Positions 1 through 12,435 of a stretch of 64,000 nucleotides of DNA are shown piece by piece. The stretch spans positions 135,679,889 through 135,743,888 of the forward strand of contig CANTUZ010000002.1 of assembly GCA_947846985.1 (NCBI GenBank), written 5' to 3'. Each line of letters begins with the position of its first letter. Position 1 is the first letter of the stretch. Under the pieces are notes generated by a model. The model did no database searches, was not told the origin of the DNA, and saw only the letters and a program-made list of their open reading frames with translations. The translations under genes were made by a program, and so were the position numbers. Source of the stretch: Fratercula arctica. Lineage: Eukaryota; Chordata; Aves; Charadriiformes; Alcidae.

Positions 1-488
1 TCTGGAGCACTGCATTCAGTACAGGGCCCCCAACATAAGAAGGACATGGACCTGTTGGAGTGAGTCCAGAAGAAGATGATCAGAGGGCTGGAGCACCTCT
101 CCTGTGGGGACAGGCTGAGAGAGATGGGGCTGTTCAGTCCGGAGATGAGAAGGCTCCAGTACCTAAAGGGGACCTACAAGAAAGAGGTGGAGGGATTCTT
201 TATCAGGGTGTGTAGCGATAGTATGAAGGATAATGGTTTTAAACTGAAAGAAAGTAGATTTAGATTAGATATTAGGAAGAAAGTATTCATTGTGAGGCTG
301 GTGAGGCGTGGGCACAGGTTGCCCAGGGAGGTTGTGGATGCCCCGTCCCTGCAAGTGTTCAAGGCCAGACTGAATGGGGCTTTGAGCAACCTGGTCTAGT
401 GGGAGGTGTTCCTGCCCATGGCAGGAGGTTTGGAACTAGATGATCTTTAAGGTCCCTTCCAACTCCAAACATTCTATGATTCTATGAT
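1..488 (+). mobile_element. CR1 LINE, 3' part (left edge cut by window)
   Basis: This is the C-terminal part of CR1 ORF2 (RGLEHLSCGDRLREMGLFS ... LDIRKK ... RLPREVVDAPSLQVFKARL ... ALSNLV) with stops and frame damage. The short CR1 3' UTR follows, with the terminal ATTCTATGATTCTATGATT repeat at 471-489. The tail ALSNLV marks it as the same subgroup as the copies at 16.9, 35.7, 48.7 and 62.0 kb. It is inactive. Confidence 0.9.
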
Positions 489-3400
489 TCATAAACCTCC
501 ATGAATATAGCAGACTGAGGCAACTACTTAAAAAATCAGCCTTCAAATGCTATGATTTAACATTCCCAAATTTTGCACATTTTGTCTTTAGAATATCAAA
601 ATCATACAGCTCTCTTCCTTTTTTTCAGTCTGACCTTCAACAGAAGTCAATTTTATTTAAGTGTCTTTCTCTCTTTCTCTGTAGTACTATTTTGACAGCC
701 AATCTGATCCCTTCAGTGCTAATACTGCTACCTCTTTCTTTTATCTCAGCAAGTGTTGTCATCAGTTTTGTAAAGGAATTTCACTTTCACCCCGTGGACC
801 CTGACATGAATCATATGAAACACCCCAGACACAATGCTGACAACTGAAACCTCTGGCAATTATTCCAATTACTGAAGAAAGAGAAGCAAAAAAACCCAGC
901 ACTTCACTATGATTACCTATAATTTTGTTGAAATTATATGCATTATAATGACACTTTCAACATAGCGTGTGCATGCCTAATAATTCAGAAGAATTTATTC
1001 CCAGAGACCTGTCCTATGATTTATCAGGACCGCACGCATTTCCACTCTTGAAAAAGATTCAAGAGTTTAATTTTAAAACGTGCTTTGTATGTGAACCCTG
1101 AGTGTGTTGTCATTTTCATTCAAGTCCTTTACTAGATATTCATAAAAAGACAACTCTGCAGATAGCTTCCAGGCAAGAGGAAGTGCAGTGCTACTGCAGC
1201 AAGTCTACAAGTAGTTTGACTCATCTACAAGTAGTTTGATGCATAGAATCATAATTTCTCCTGGAAATGCCCTCGGAATGGAGCAAATTAAGCCAGGTTA
1301 CAACACACACTTTTTAGTTTACCTACATTTCCCACTCTGTGGGAAACTGAGAAACATACAGCAAAGCCAAGATCTCTCTCTCCTGCCAGCACACGCAGGA
1401 AAGTGAGTTAGTGAAGTGTCAGATACTGTAGGCCAAAACACTGCTTTCAAAAATGCAATCTGGTGTAGGGGAGAATGGTTCCTTATGCTTATTTACTCCC
1501 TTGCAAATCATGGCCATTGTTAAACCCTTCACACCTCTGCCATCCTTTGATTGCCCTCCTTCCAGTTTCTCATGAATCAGAGAAAAAAGATATTTTTCTG
1601 AGACTTCCCCCCTTAGCTTCTCAGAGAACAGGTTAAATAGCAGTTTATTGGAAAGCATGATTGGCACGGCCGCAAAGGTGTCCAGCTGCATCCAGAGGCA
1701 TTATGTGACACAGTAAAACTCCTAGAGTCTTAATTCACCGATGCTCCAGGGAGAGAGCAAATTAAGTCAGGCTACAACTTACGCTCTTCAGTAAAACAAC
1801 CATAAATAGGCCGCTGGTTCATTTTGGTTTTTCAATATTATGTTTGACATAGTTCTTCAGTGAATGGTTTAAAATATCAAATATAAGCATATGTGTTGTT
1901 CTGTAGATTGGCTGTTATGCCTTACTGGCTGCTTACTCTAAAAGCCACATAACCATATAACCTTATTTCCAGGACCTGAAGGGGTCCTCTGAGGTTTCTG
2001 AGTCTCTCTTTTTGGTCATGAATTATACAAGCGAGAGCAAGAACCAGCTTTACAGCAGAGAACTGCAGTGGCTTTCTATGCATGACACCACCTACAGTGG
2101 TACTTCTGACTTTCACTGAACGGTGTCATAAAGTTTAAAATACCAGAGCCCCCTATGAAAACCATCCACAAGCTTTACTCTCAAATTCTTCTGAATCTTT
2201 AAATCTGTATTTTCCCTAGAGTGATTATAGATCATATTCAGAATGAGATATAGGAGAAATAAGTTAGCCTTCACAATAAATTGAACTATGCTGACCACTG
2301 GTGAGACAGTGACACCCAACTGTCCTTTGCTGCCCACTCGTTACTTAATTAAGACACTTTGTGGGGTCAATAAGAATCCAGTTCAAGATGTGTTTGATTT
2401 AGTTCCTTTTTCTTATACCCTTGCCTCCCTAGTTAGTTTTGGGGAATAGCAGCAATCATCATTTAGTTTCCTATAAAACTCTAGCTAATTTCTTCTCTAA
2501 TTTATCTTCAAGTGTTTTTAACCAGCACTGAGGTAGTTTAGTCCAATGAACTAAACATACATAAATGTCTAAACCAAGAAAATAACAGCCCATATATCAA
2601 TGGCCTTTAATTTCCTACGATAACTTTGGTTTTTCTTCTTCCCTGAAATTGGACTGATAGCCTTCTTTGAGAACAGCCAAAAATTGAATTGGATTAAGCT
2701 ACATTTTAACATTTATTTTTCTCATTAGTGGATATCCATAAAACCACTGCAGCATTCAGCACTAAGTTTTCCTTCACAAGTTGAGACGAATAAGATGCTG
2801 GATTTCAACCTGATTATTTTTGCTTAGAGATAAAATAAGACCATCTAAGCATTGGTAAATCTGTGAAAATAGTGAGATGATTTCTTTTTTACTTTCCAGC
2901 AGATCCAGGAAAACATTTCAAAATTATCATAAATATGAAGCAACACTTGGAGGAAGGAGAATACTTTCGCCTAGCCGAAATAGTTCTGAACTGATGTGTT
3001 AGTGGTCATGACGTGATCTCTGCAGTTTCAATTTCAGGCTTTTAAAAAGATTAGTTTAACAAAAACAATGAAGATGCAGAAAGAAAGAGAGATTTCAGGG
3101 GCAAATGAGCCCTAGGCAGGACTGAAAAAAGCAAAGCAACTTTGTTCTCTAGACATAGTGGGGTTAATTTCTCATTTAATTTTTCAGAGAAGGAGACCTC
3201 CTCTGCTCCTTGAGGACACAGACCAAGGTTCTCAACACTCAGGAGAGTGCCCCAACTCCTGAGCTCTAGGATTTTAGGAGATGGAGTTCAGTCTCAGGTT
3301 GTCCTGGATGCAGAGGACAGAGAGAGAATTTGTAAGGCACCAGCTGGAGGCTCTTGGCCCATTTTTCCCACAGCCCACAGGAAGTGTGCTAATTATTGGG

Positions 3401-3600
3401 CTATAAGGTATGAAAGCTTTGCCATAGTGCTCCAAAGAGCTTCTGCTGAATCACAGTCCTGATAAGTGCAATAAGCCAGCAAAGACATTTCAGGGAAAAA
3501 AAAAAAAAACAAAAACAAAAACAAACACATATACATATTTCCAAGCACCTATTTGAAGGTGTTACATGTAGAAATTGTCTATCTCACATTCATTGTAAAT
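489..3600. other. Intergenic, no gene seen
   Basis: AT-rich DNA with short unsupported frames only. It holds the 20-bp tandem at 1204 and a pair of similar segments at about 1240-1320 and 1725-1795. An A-rich run (AAAAAC repeats) lies at about 3495-3527, just before a CR1 fragment. Confidence 0.7.
1204..1243 (+). repeat. 20-bp tandem duplication
   Basis: TCTACAAGTAGTTTGA is present at 1204-1219 and 1224-1239 with a 20-bp period. CTACAAGTAG within each unit is itself a near-palindrome. Confidence 0.85.
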
Positions 3601-3735
3601 AGAATCATAGAATCACAGAATGGTTTGGGCTGGAAGGGGCCTTAAAAATGGTGTTGTCGGCAAACTTGCTGAGGGTGCACTCAGTACCACTGTCCATGTC
3701 ACCGACAAGGATTTTAAACAGTACCAGTCCCAATA
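3601..3735 (-). mobile_element. CR1 LINE fragment, 3' terminus fused to RT active-site region
   Basis: Reading the minus strand, 3735 down to about 3648 encodes an RT block ending DMDSGTECTLSKFADN, the FADD catalytic box with the second Asp changed to Asn. The sequence then jumps directly to the CR1 3' UTR end (3646-3601, finishing in the ATTCTATGATTCT-type repeat). About 1 kb of the normal element is missing between the two parts. Confidence 0.75.
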
Positions 3736-4039
3736 TTTCTTTGGTCGTGGAGAAGGAAAGGTGTATATATACTTTTTTATTTTATACTTTCAAAGTTCTG
3801 ATGCTGCAGGAAATGATGCTGATTATGGAAGTTAAAGGGCAAATAAGGAAGCACCAGCCATCTGGGAAATTTTACTACCTTGGCCTTTTCAAAGACAGAA
3901 AAGAAATAAGGAATTATTTTTTTTAAGCAAATTGGAAATGTAGTAACTTCTAACTAAAATAGGGCACCAGGAAGGACTAACTAAATTCTGTTCTGTGGCA
4001 AAGTCCAAGACTAAAAATCAAAATACAGTCAATTAGAGA

Positions 4040-4988
4040 AATCATAGAATTATAGAATTGTCTAGATTTGAAGGAACCTTTAAGATCATTGAGTCCAACC
4101 ATTAACCTAGCACTGCCAAACCCACAACTAAACCATGTCCCTCAGCACCACTTCTACGTGTCTTTTAAATACCTCCAGGGATGGTGATTCCACCACTTCC
4201 CTGGGCAGCCAGTTCCAATGCTTGATAACCCTTTCGGTGAAGAATTTTTTCCTAATATCCAATCTAAACCTCCCCTGGCTCAACTTGAGAACCCTTGTTC
4301 TATCGCTTGTTACTTGGGAGAAGAGACCGACTCCAACCTCGCTACATCCTTCTTTCAGGCAGTTGTAGAGAGCGATAAGGTCTCCCCTCAGCCTCCTTTT
4401 CTCCAGGCTGAACAACCCCAGCTCCCTCAGCTGCTCCCCATAAGACTTGTGCTCCAGACCCCTCACCAGCTTCGTTGCCCTTCTCTGGATTCACGCTCCA
4501 GCACCTCAATGTCCCTCCTGCAGTGAGGGGCCCAAAACTAAACAGGGTATTTGAGGTGCAGCCTCACCAGTGCTGAGTACAGGGAGACAATCACTTCCCT
4601 AATCCTGCTGGCCACCCTATTCCTGATACAGGCCAGGATGCTATTGGCCTTCTTGGCCACCTGGGCACACTGCTGGCTCATATTCATCCGGCAGTCGACC
4701 AACACCCTCAGACCCTTTTCTGCCAGGCAGCTCTCCAGCCACTCTTCCCCAAGCCTGTAGCATCGCATGGAGTTATTGTGATCCAAGTGCAGGACCCATC
4801 GATCCCCTCATCCAGATCATTGATAAAGATATTAAAGAGAATTGGCCCCAATACTGAGCCCTGGGGATCACCACTTGTGGCCAGCCTCCAACTGGATTTA
4901 ACTCCATTCACCACAACTCTTTGGGCCCAGCCCAAAAAAGTTTTTTTTACCCAGTGAAGCATATGCCTGCCCAAGCCATGAGCAGGCA
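4040..4988 (-). mobile_element. CR1 LINE, 5'-truncated, RT catalytic box deleted
   Basis: The minus strand encodes RRVVVNGV-type RT text, [20 protein letters not shown], then after a short junction (about 4797-4803) [20 protein letters not shown] and onward to [19 protein letters not shown]. The segment that should hold FADD is absent. The RDMV tail and the [17 protein letters not shown] block mark a different CR1 subgroup from the ALSNLV copies. The 3' end repeat is at 4040-4060. Confidence 0.9.
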
Positions 4989-7882
4989 GTTAAGCCAATG
5001 TTCTAATTTAGACAAAGACTATGTTTATGAAACTGGAAATACAAGACAATTAAAAAGAAGGAACAGAGACTTGGGGGTGGGGGGTGGGGGGTGGGGGGGA
5101 TGGCGCGCTCTTTTTATTTGACATAAATTCTTTCCAACTTAGAGTAACACTGACTATTCCTTTGGTTGATATATGCAGGTTTTGAAATTAATTTTTTCTA
5201 ATGTCTTTTTCCCTACAGGTATCAGGTAAAACTCTGTGCAGTCACAGTATCATAGTAAAAACTGGTTTATTTTCCTGCAGTTTGGGAAACATTATGTAAT
5301 GATTTCCATTAGATTTAAAATTGTAATAATAAATTCAAGGTGTAATCTCTCCTCTTTGGTCATAAAGGAAAAGTTTTTGTAACGCTGACTACATTGGCCT
5401 TGGACTTTTGATGGCACTCTTCTTAAATACAGGTATTTTGATCATACCATCCAAAGAAAACTTCAGCTAGAGTACCTGTATTTGGTAAGACCACCAGACA
5501 GCTTTTTTTGTGTTTAGTACCACTGAATGCAGTTCAAGGAACCATTGCACATTGGTAGAATGAATTAAATTGATTTAAAAAAAAAAAAAAAAAAACACCA
5601 AAAAAGAAAATGAAAACAAAAACAAAAAACCCCACAAACCTATGCAGTTTCTAGCTCCATTTACAGCTGTTATCACACCCTTCCTCAAATTTCTTCACAA
5701 GCTCATCGGGGGCACAGTGTGGCTTTTTGCAGTTCAGACAAGCTCCGTCACCTTTCAGGTCACTTCCCTGTTCCTGAAAAGCTACCCGTATATTTTATCA
5801 CCTGAAATCTCTGTTACCTATCACCGCAGTATTCTTCCTACTGTAGGATGTTAGAAGATATCAGTAAATACCACTAAAATATACTATACACAACTGAAGT
5901 ACAATAAAACCCTCAGATCTCACAGGTATTTAATCAGAGAAGAGTCTGAAAATAAATGATTTATTCATGAAGCCAGTGTATTGACTGTTATCATGCAGAC
6001 ATTGTAGAATACAAATATTGAAATGATAAAGAAATGGTGATGCAGAAATGAACATATTTAACTGCAGAAAAATCCCAAGACAACACTCTGATAGTTTTAA
6101 AGGTATTCGAAGTATTTTATATCACCATAAAAACTGCTGCAGAGCATAAGGTATTTCTTTGGCTACAGTGAACCATGAATAATATTGCAGAAATGCTTAA
6201 TTTCATTTAATAGCATTGAGATGTGCATTTTATATAGGAGATAGCCTGACTACTTAGAAAATTTGATTCACAGCAGTCCCCAGTGAAACTGGTCAAATAA
6301 TCTGTTGTGAATAAAACCTATTGTAAATTTGGCCATTTCTCATAGAATAATTACCCATGAATAACTTTTTTCATTATTCAGCCAGCTCTAGACCACAGTA
6401 TATTTATTTCAGAGGAAGGTATTAAATGATGAGAAACTTTTGAGTGGAGAGTTACACAACTTCACTTAAAGTTTGCACTCATTTGGGCATGCTACTGTGA
6501 CTGAATACTGAATTGTATCATATGCGGCAGATATATAAAGCAGAAATCCCATAAATTTGATCAGACTATTAAAAATAATCTTAGGAAAAGACTTGTGTTT
6601 GAGAAATTCACAATAATTAAGTGAATTACATTATAAGTGAAAAGACATTTTGGGCCAAACTCTGTAACGGCAGCTGAGGGCTTTCTATGTCCAGCACTAT
6701 GTACTGTGTAAACCCCCGAGTCATTAGATGCTGTGCCATGTCATTCCCTTTATGCTGCATTTCAAGTTTCATGAATATTTAGCGGTGTAAACAAAAAAAG
6801 AAGTATGGCAGAGGTAAAAAGTGCTTTCGTTCCACATTCGAATGAAATCAAGAAACGCTTTTTGCAGAAGACCGCGAGAGTGGCAGGCACCTTCGTCTCT
6901 GCTTTCCCTAAGAATAAGCAAAGCTTTACTGCATTCAGAGTAGAAATTATCTAGGTTGACTGGACATTAAGGTTTGACATGATTGCTAATCTGTTTCTCT
7001 ATCCTGGCATGAAAAAGAGATCTGAGCTTCAGCGCTGGTTCATTTGTCAAAGCATACAACCCACTGCAAAGGATATGTCCAGACCTCTGCTATCGCCAAC
7101 AGAGACAAATAGGTACATCCAGGAGATGATTCACCCAAGAAAGTTATCAGGAAACACTCTTCTCCTCTTAGGAAAGTTTCTGTCTAAATGAGGATTTTGT
7201 ACTTCACTCTCAACTTCTAGTTGGCTGAAAGTAGGTGAGGCAATTGCTCTTCTTGATTTCTATCTTCCCTTTGTGAAAGTGAGCAGAGCAGTGCCCCACT
7301 CACCACGATACTGGAGGCGTACTTTTCTCAGCCTCAGGTGTTAGAGGTATTCTCCGTTATAAGAAAGTTACCCAGTAAAGCAGTACGTTGAATCCATGTC
7401 TCCTACAACCACACTGAGTGCCATAGCCACTTTGGGGTCCATTTGGGGGCGGTGTTATTTTTCATTTTTTCAGGTTTGTTCTTTTGAAAAACTTCAGCCC
7501 ACCAAATAGATTTTTTCTGACAATCATCAGAACTAACAAAAAAAAAATCTGACTCTGCTTACTAAACATTTAAGAAACTATGCTTACTAATGCATTCAGT
7601 CTGCAAGCACAATTGTCTTTATTGCTTTTTATTAACAGTATCTTTCATTTTCAGTTGGATTCTCCTGACCACTTGCCATTCCAGTCTCATGGAAGACCTG
7701 TCCACCTAGAAGCCTCTGATCTATACTTCATGCTCTTCTCTTTACATTATGAATAATTTTCTTAAAATTAGCACAGGGCCAGTACACATAGAAGACCTAG
7801 TACATTTCCGAACTGTCTCCACATGACTGCCAAGCATCCCACATTGTACTTTCCTTTTAAGCATTCTTCAGGGAATGCCTTT
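4989..7882. other. Intergenic, no gene seen
   Basis: Contains the G-quadruplex at 5073 and an A-rich run at about 5577-5635. The section 6640-6960 is less AT-biased and of high complexity, but no frame, splice pair or RNA motif could be supported. Confidence 0.65.
5073..5099 (+). repeat. G-quadruplex motif G5-T-G6-T-G6-T-G7
   Basis: Four runs of five to seven G separated by single T loops. This is the strongest class of parallel intramolecular quadruplex, on the plus strand, in otherwise AT-rich intergenic DNA just beyond a CR1 copy. Confidence 0.9.
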
Positions 7883-8140
7883 ATCATAGAATCATAGAAT
7901 GTATTGGGTTGGACGGGACATTTAAAGGTCATCTAGTCCAACCCCCCTGCAGTAAGCAGGGACATCTTCAACTCGATCAGGTTGCTCAGAGCCTCATCAA
8001 GCCTGGCCTTGAATGTCTCCAGGGATGGGGCCTCCACCACTTCTCTGGGCAACCTGTGCCAGTGCCTCGCCACCCTCATTGTAAAAAACTTCTAATGTCT
8101 AATCTAAACCTATGCTGCTCTAGTTTAAACCCTTACATAT
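7883..8140 (-). mobile_element. CR1 LINE 3' fragment
   Basis: It starts with the inverted terminal ATCATAGAATCATAGAAT repeat, then 3' UTR and the last ORF2 codons ([17 protein letters not shown] region in reverse complement). Homology fades after about 8140. It resembles the 35.7 kb copy, sharing the GLD...LSNLIEL tail type. Confidence 0.88.
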
Positions 8141-9487
8141 TTTCTTTATTTTTCAGAGCTTTAGAGATTTGTTGACCTTTAAGTCTCCTTCCAGACCCAT
8201 GAAAACCATTGGTTGCCCTTTTTCTAAGAAGCATGGGCTACTGCTGCAGTGCACTTATCTACAGATGACTGTAAGCACACTTCTTTCATTTGAAAAAGGT
8301 ATTCAGTTTTTCACATGTAACTCAGCAGGTAGAGTGAAAAGTGATTAGACATTAAAAGAATATGCAAAAAACTCATATGTATTGATATCTTAATCTTTTC
8401 AAACTACAGTACCAGAAAGCTGGTGATAAATTACAGTTTTCAAATCATAATAAAATTAACATGAATTTCAATTCATAGTAGATGAACATTGTCCCTGCTG
8501 ATTTCATAGCAGGAAAAACGGAAAGTCAAATTATTTAGAGACTAAGTGTTTCAACTATAGCAAGAAACAAGCACATTCGTGTTTATAGAGATATTGTTCC
8601 TTCAAATGAGACTGTCAGTTCTCGCCTCTTGATGACAAATGTATTTTATCACAATGCTTATGACCGCTACAGAATATTTATTAAGACATGTTTTATTCCC
8701 TTAATTATGTCCACAAGGCACACATTTATAGGAACAGAAGAATTGGAGAAAACATTTCTTCCTGCATTTATGGACTCGCAGTTGACACTTTAATTTCTGT
8801 AGAACATTGTCAATACCGCACAATGCAACAGGGATGCTTAGGACAAAGAAGATGAGATGAACTGACAGAAGGTGGCAAACTGTCTGAAATTTTAACTGAA
8901 TGCTGCCTAAGCCTATTTGCCAAGTTCACTGAAGCTGTGGGGCTGTCTGCTGTTTTGCACAAGGCCATCTTACACTATGTGCACTAAAAAATTCTGTTCC
9001 TCACTAGATAAAACTACTTATATGGTCTTTGATGTAATTGATAAAAGGAAATCAATGGTGCATTGCATAAGTGTGAATTAGGGAATGTAGCTGTTAAATT
9101 AACAAGTGTTCACAGACGTGCTGTAGTTTCTCTGGGAAAATGTCACAGGGGTTCCTCCGTTATTCAATTATTTGGTTGCAATCTAAACTCTATTTAACGA
9201 TCTGCGCCTATAATGTACTTAAAATTTTCTGTGCTCATTGGAAAAAGATGAAGGAGATTGGGATTTACTAAAGGAATAAAGTCATGTCATGATTCTCCAT
9301 AAAATACATGAGAACAACGTATTCATGCATTTAGAACTATATGTATACGTAGGCATAATAGAAGGACACACTCACTGCTCTGTTGTACCTTATATATTGT
9401 CAAAAGTTTTTTGGACTTTCTCCAAAACTTGCTTTCAGTTTTTGCAATAGTTTATAATAACTGTGCTCATAAGATTGTTAGAGTTTG

Positions 9488-9634
9488 GGTTCTTGTGTTT
9501 CTTTTTAATGCTTTTCCCTACACAATAATAGAACAAAAAGTTGTTGTTGGGGGTTTGGATTTTCACATTTCTTTTTTTTCTAATCTTTCTAGATAATGTT
9601 TTTCTCTACACAACAACAGAAGAAAAAGTTATTT
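9488..9634 (+). repeat. Imperfect 88-bp direct repeat
   Basis: CTACACAATAATAGAACAAA at 9518 recurs as CTACACAACAACAGAAGAAA at 9606, with flanking T-rich text also similar. It appears to be a local, now diverged, tandem duplication. No coding meaning is seen. Confidence 0.6.
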
Positions 9635-11413
9635 TACGCCTCATTAGGCTGGGTGACATATTCTTCCAAGACCCAATGGTCAGCAGTATTTTCAGCAAAT
9701 TGCGTGTTACACTTGACTGCAGTTTACAGGACATTATTGAACAAGTAACTATAGAATACAACAGGTCTAATAATGAACATATTGACACACTTTCTTTTCT
9801 GTTCACATGCCAGTCATAAACATACCTTGATTTCTGTGTGCACATTTGATATTCTTAAGTATTTGCCAAATACGTTGGATAAATGATACACCAATTTGTT
9901 GGTATCTATTTGTCCTTCATGTTTGTGATTTATCACCTAAGCAAGAGTATATTAGTTCTGCTTTCCACTTTGAGAAATGTTTTAACCGATGAACAAAAAC
10001 CAGTGCTAGTTCTTGCTCTTGGGTACATAGTATGTTTTCAAATGGAGTCTATACTGTGCATTAAAAAAAACTAAGCCTCCCTTTTGGATTTTATTGCTGT
10101 GCCCATTTCTCATAGCACTTCTCATGTTGCCCTACTCAGTGAAGAATCCTGCCATCAAAATTTTAAATAACAAATGAAGTCCAACAAGGTAGTAAATATG
10201 ATAGGATTTATTAATATCTCTTTTAATATCAAACAGCAAAATTCTGCATGGCAAAGTTGCTAAGTATAGTGATTTGCTTTCTAAAAAACAAACTAGAACT
10301 CTGTAGAGAGCTCTTTCTTAAAACAATTACCAGTTACAAATCTCCTCAGTCTGCCTCATAACTGCAAGGAACACTTCTGGTTTGAATGTTTCAAGGCACG
10401 CTATGCAAAATAGTTTCACTTGTAATCCTATAAAACTGGACCAAGACTGTAACGTCCCCAGCCTTCACTGATTTCTGTGTGCAGTTTAATCTGTCATTTC
10501 AAGATGTCAGTGCTAGAGGTTTCCCTTACACTTTTGCCAAGGCTGTTTCTTCTTTAAGGAGAGTGGAAGTATTATTTTGAAATGCAGTTTAAAAACAGGT
10601 TGTAAAATGTTTTCAAGTTCTGAACATAGATGAAGCACTTGCAATTTGGCAGATTCATTTTTCTCTCAAGATGAGTGTGCTATATCATTGAGATTAAATA
10701 TAGTTAAGCTGTCATGGTTCTTAGCTTATTGCTTTGTTTCTCTAAGTTCTCACTTCTACAGGTAGTCTTTAAAAATGAGTTAGCACAGAGGGTCAGTAAG
10801 AAATCTCAGTCTACTGGAATCCATTTTTAAAGATCAGCTCTGACTATTTTCAATTTCATCATCGCATCTTAATGATCTATAAAGTGATAAAGAAATGGAC
10901 TCCTCAAATCACACAAACGCACATAAACAGTCTCCACTCAACAAGGACAAAGCAAGCTCTTCTCTGTGCCAGAAACAAAACTGATCCCCAGATGAAATTC
11001 TTGAAAGACATCAAAATGCTTACTCTAGAGCAGAAAAGCCCAAACAGAAGAGACATTGTCATCCACCTTTACAGACAAAAGGACTTCTTTATTACTGACT
11101 CAAATGCCCTATATCCTTACTTTAACTTTGAAGCTTGACTTTGAAAAGTGACCCTGCAGTTTGCTCAGATGTTGGCATAGATTCCTGATTCTCATGGATT
11201 CTGCAGTTCTGAACAAGCAAATGCTCCTGCTTAGCATGAGAAATGGCTGACTTCTAAAGCCTAGAGGCCAATAGACAGCAACTTTTTGCCCTTAAGGAGA
11301 AATTTGAGCTTCACAAAATAATTCCACTGCTAGACAATTATTTGTTTCAAAATTCCTCATTCTTTTACTGATCTGTAAAGCCTGTTCTGACTTGGTTTCA
11401 TGGGTGCTTTTCC

Positions 11414-11929
11414 TTGGGCATCCACAGTGGACCCCTGTTTCCGATACAAGTGTGGTCCCTGAGTTGGGGGGGCGTGTGGGCAACCACCCAAGGCTCTCAC
11501 CAGCACAGGCAATCAGCCAAGATGCTGGCTGTGAGCTTTGCCTCCAACTGGTTCTTACTGCACAATTGCTCTCTGTTCATCTCCATTGAGATCTCCAAGC
11601 TGAAATGTGCACAGTGGCTAGCAGACACCAAAGTATTCATTTATGTTGGTGCCATACTGTGCATTACAGAAGCTGTTGCCAACTGTTGGCTCTGGGAAGG
11701 GATGAAAGGGACAGAGACCTTCCCAGCCAAAGGTGGCACATTTCTGGAGGAACTAGCTCAGATTCACATTCAAGCATTGGGTCTGTGCAGCCCCATCAGT
11801 GATCAACCTCATGCACACTGTGGACCCCAGTGTGAGGAACTGTACAGAGACCTCAGCGTGGAAATTAGAAATTTAACTTCTGTTCTTTATAAAGCTTCTC
11901 CTAACCACACTAACCTCCATGACATGTGA
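11414..11929 (+). other. Unassigned 171-codon open frame
   Basis: An ATG-led frame in a locally more GC-rich patch. The product would have two moderately hydrophobic stretches (LAVSFASNWFLLHNCSLFIS and KVFIYVGAILCITEAVAN) and a polar tail ending SPNHTNLHDM. I recognise no family. There is no signal peptide, and no CpG island, polyadenylation tail or splice context that would support a gene or retrocopy. It is probably chance, or a decayed unknown repeat. Confidence 0.15.
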
Positions 11930-12351
11930 GCAACTCTCAGCAGAAGACTAGGCAACGTGCTTCTCACCTTTTACATGTCTGCTCTGCAATTTTCTCCTTG
12001 GGTGAAAAGTACAGCACAGAGTAGAAGATGGGATGTTTCTGATGAGCTTTAATTCATGGACTTTGGGTAGTCACTGAGCAAGGAAGGTCCTGGTTATCTG
12101 TGCGTGTGACATGGGATGGCACGAGATGAAGTAAGACACAAGAGTAGAGAGGAGACGGAGATACTGTTTTGACCTTAAATATTCACAAGCAGGTCTCCTG
12201 CTTAACACTCATGTAAAATAAATGCACGTGGACATGTATGTGGATCCTGCATTTGTTTTCTGTTTGGGGTTGTTCAGAGATTTTTGATGTGAACTCTGGT
12301 CACAAATTTCAAGTGCTGCTCTATAACCTTGACAGCTGGAGGCATGCCTTA

Positions 12352-12435
12352 AAAAAGGGAAGGAAAAGTGAGCAAAGGTAAGAAGAGGAGGGGAGAGAGA
12401 GGGCAGATATGAGAAGAAGAGGGGGAGAGGGAAGA
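12352..12435 (+). repeat. Polypurine-rich tract
   Basis: About 85 bases consist almost wholly of A and G, with a few pyrimidine interruptions (for example GTAAGAAGAGGAGGGGAGAG). It is a potential triplex-forming sequence. Confidence 0.75.

Noticed and set aside
9541..9819. 92-codon plus frame at the 88-bp repeat
   Set aside because: The hydrophobic start comes from a T-rich run. There is no supporting context.
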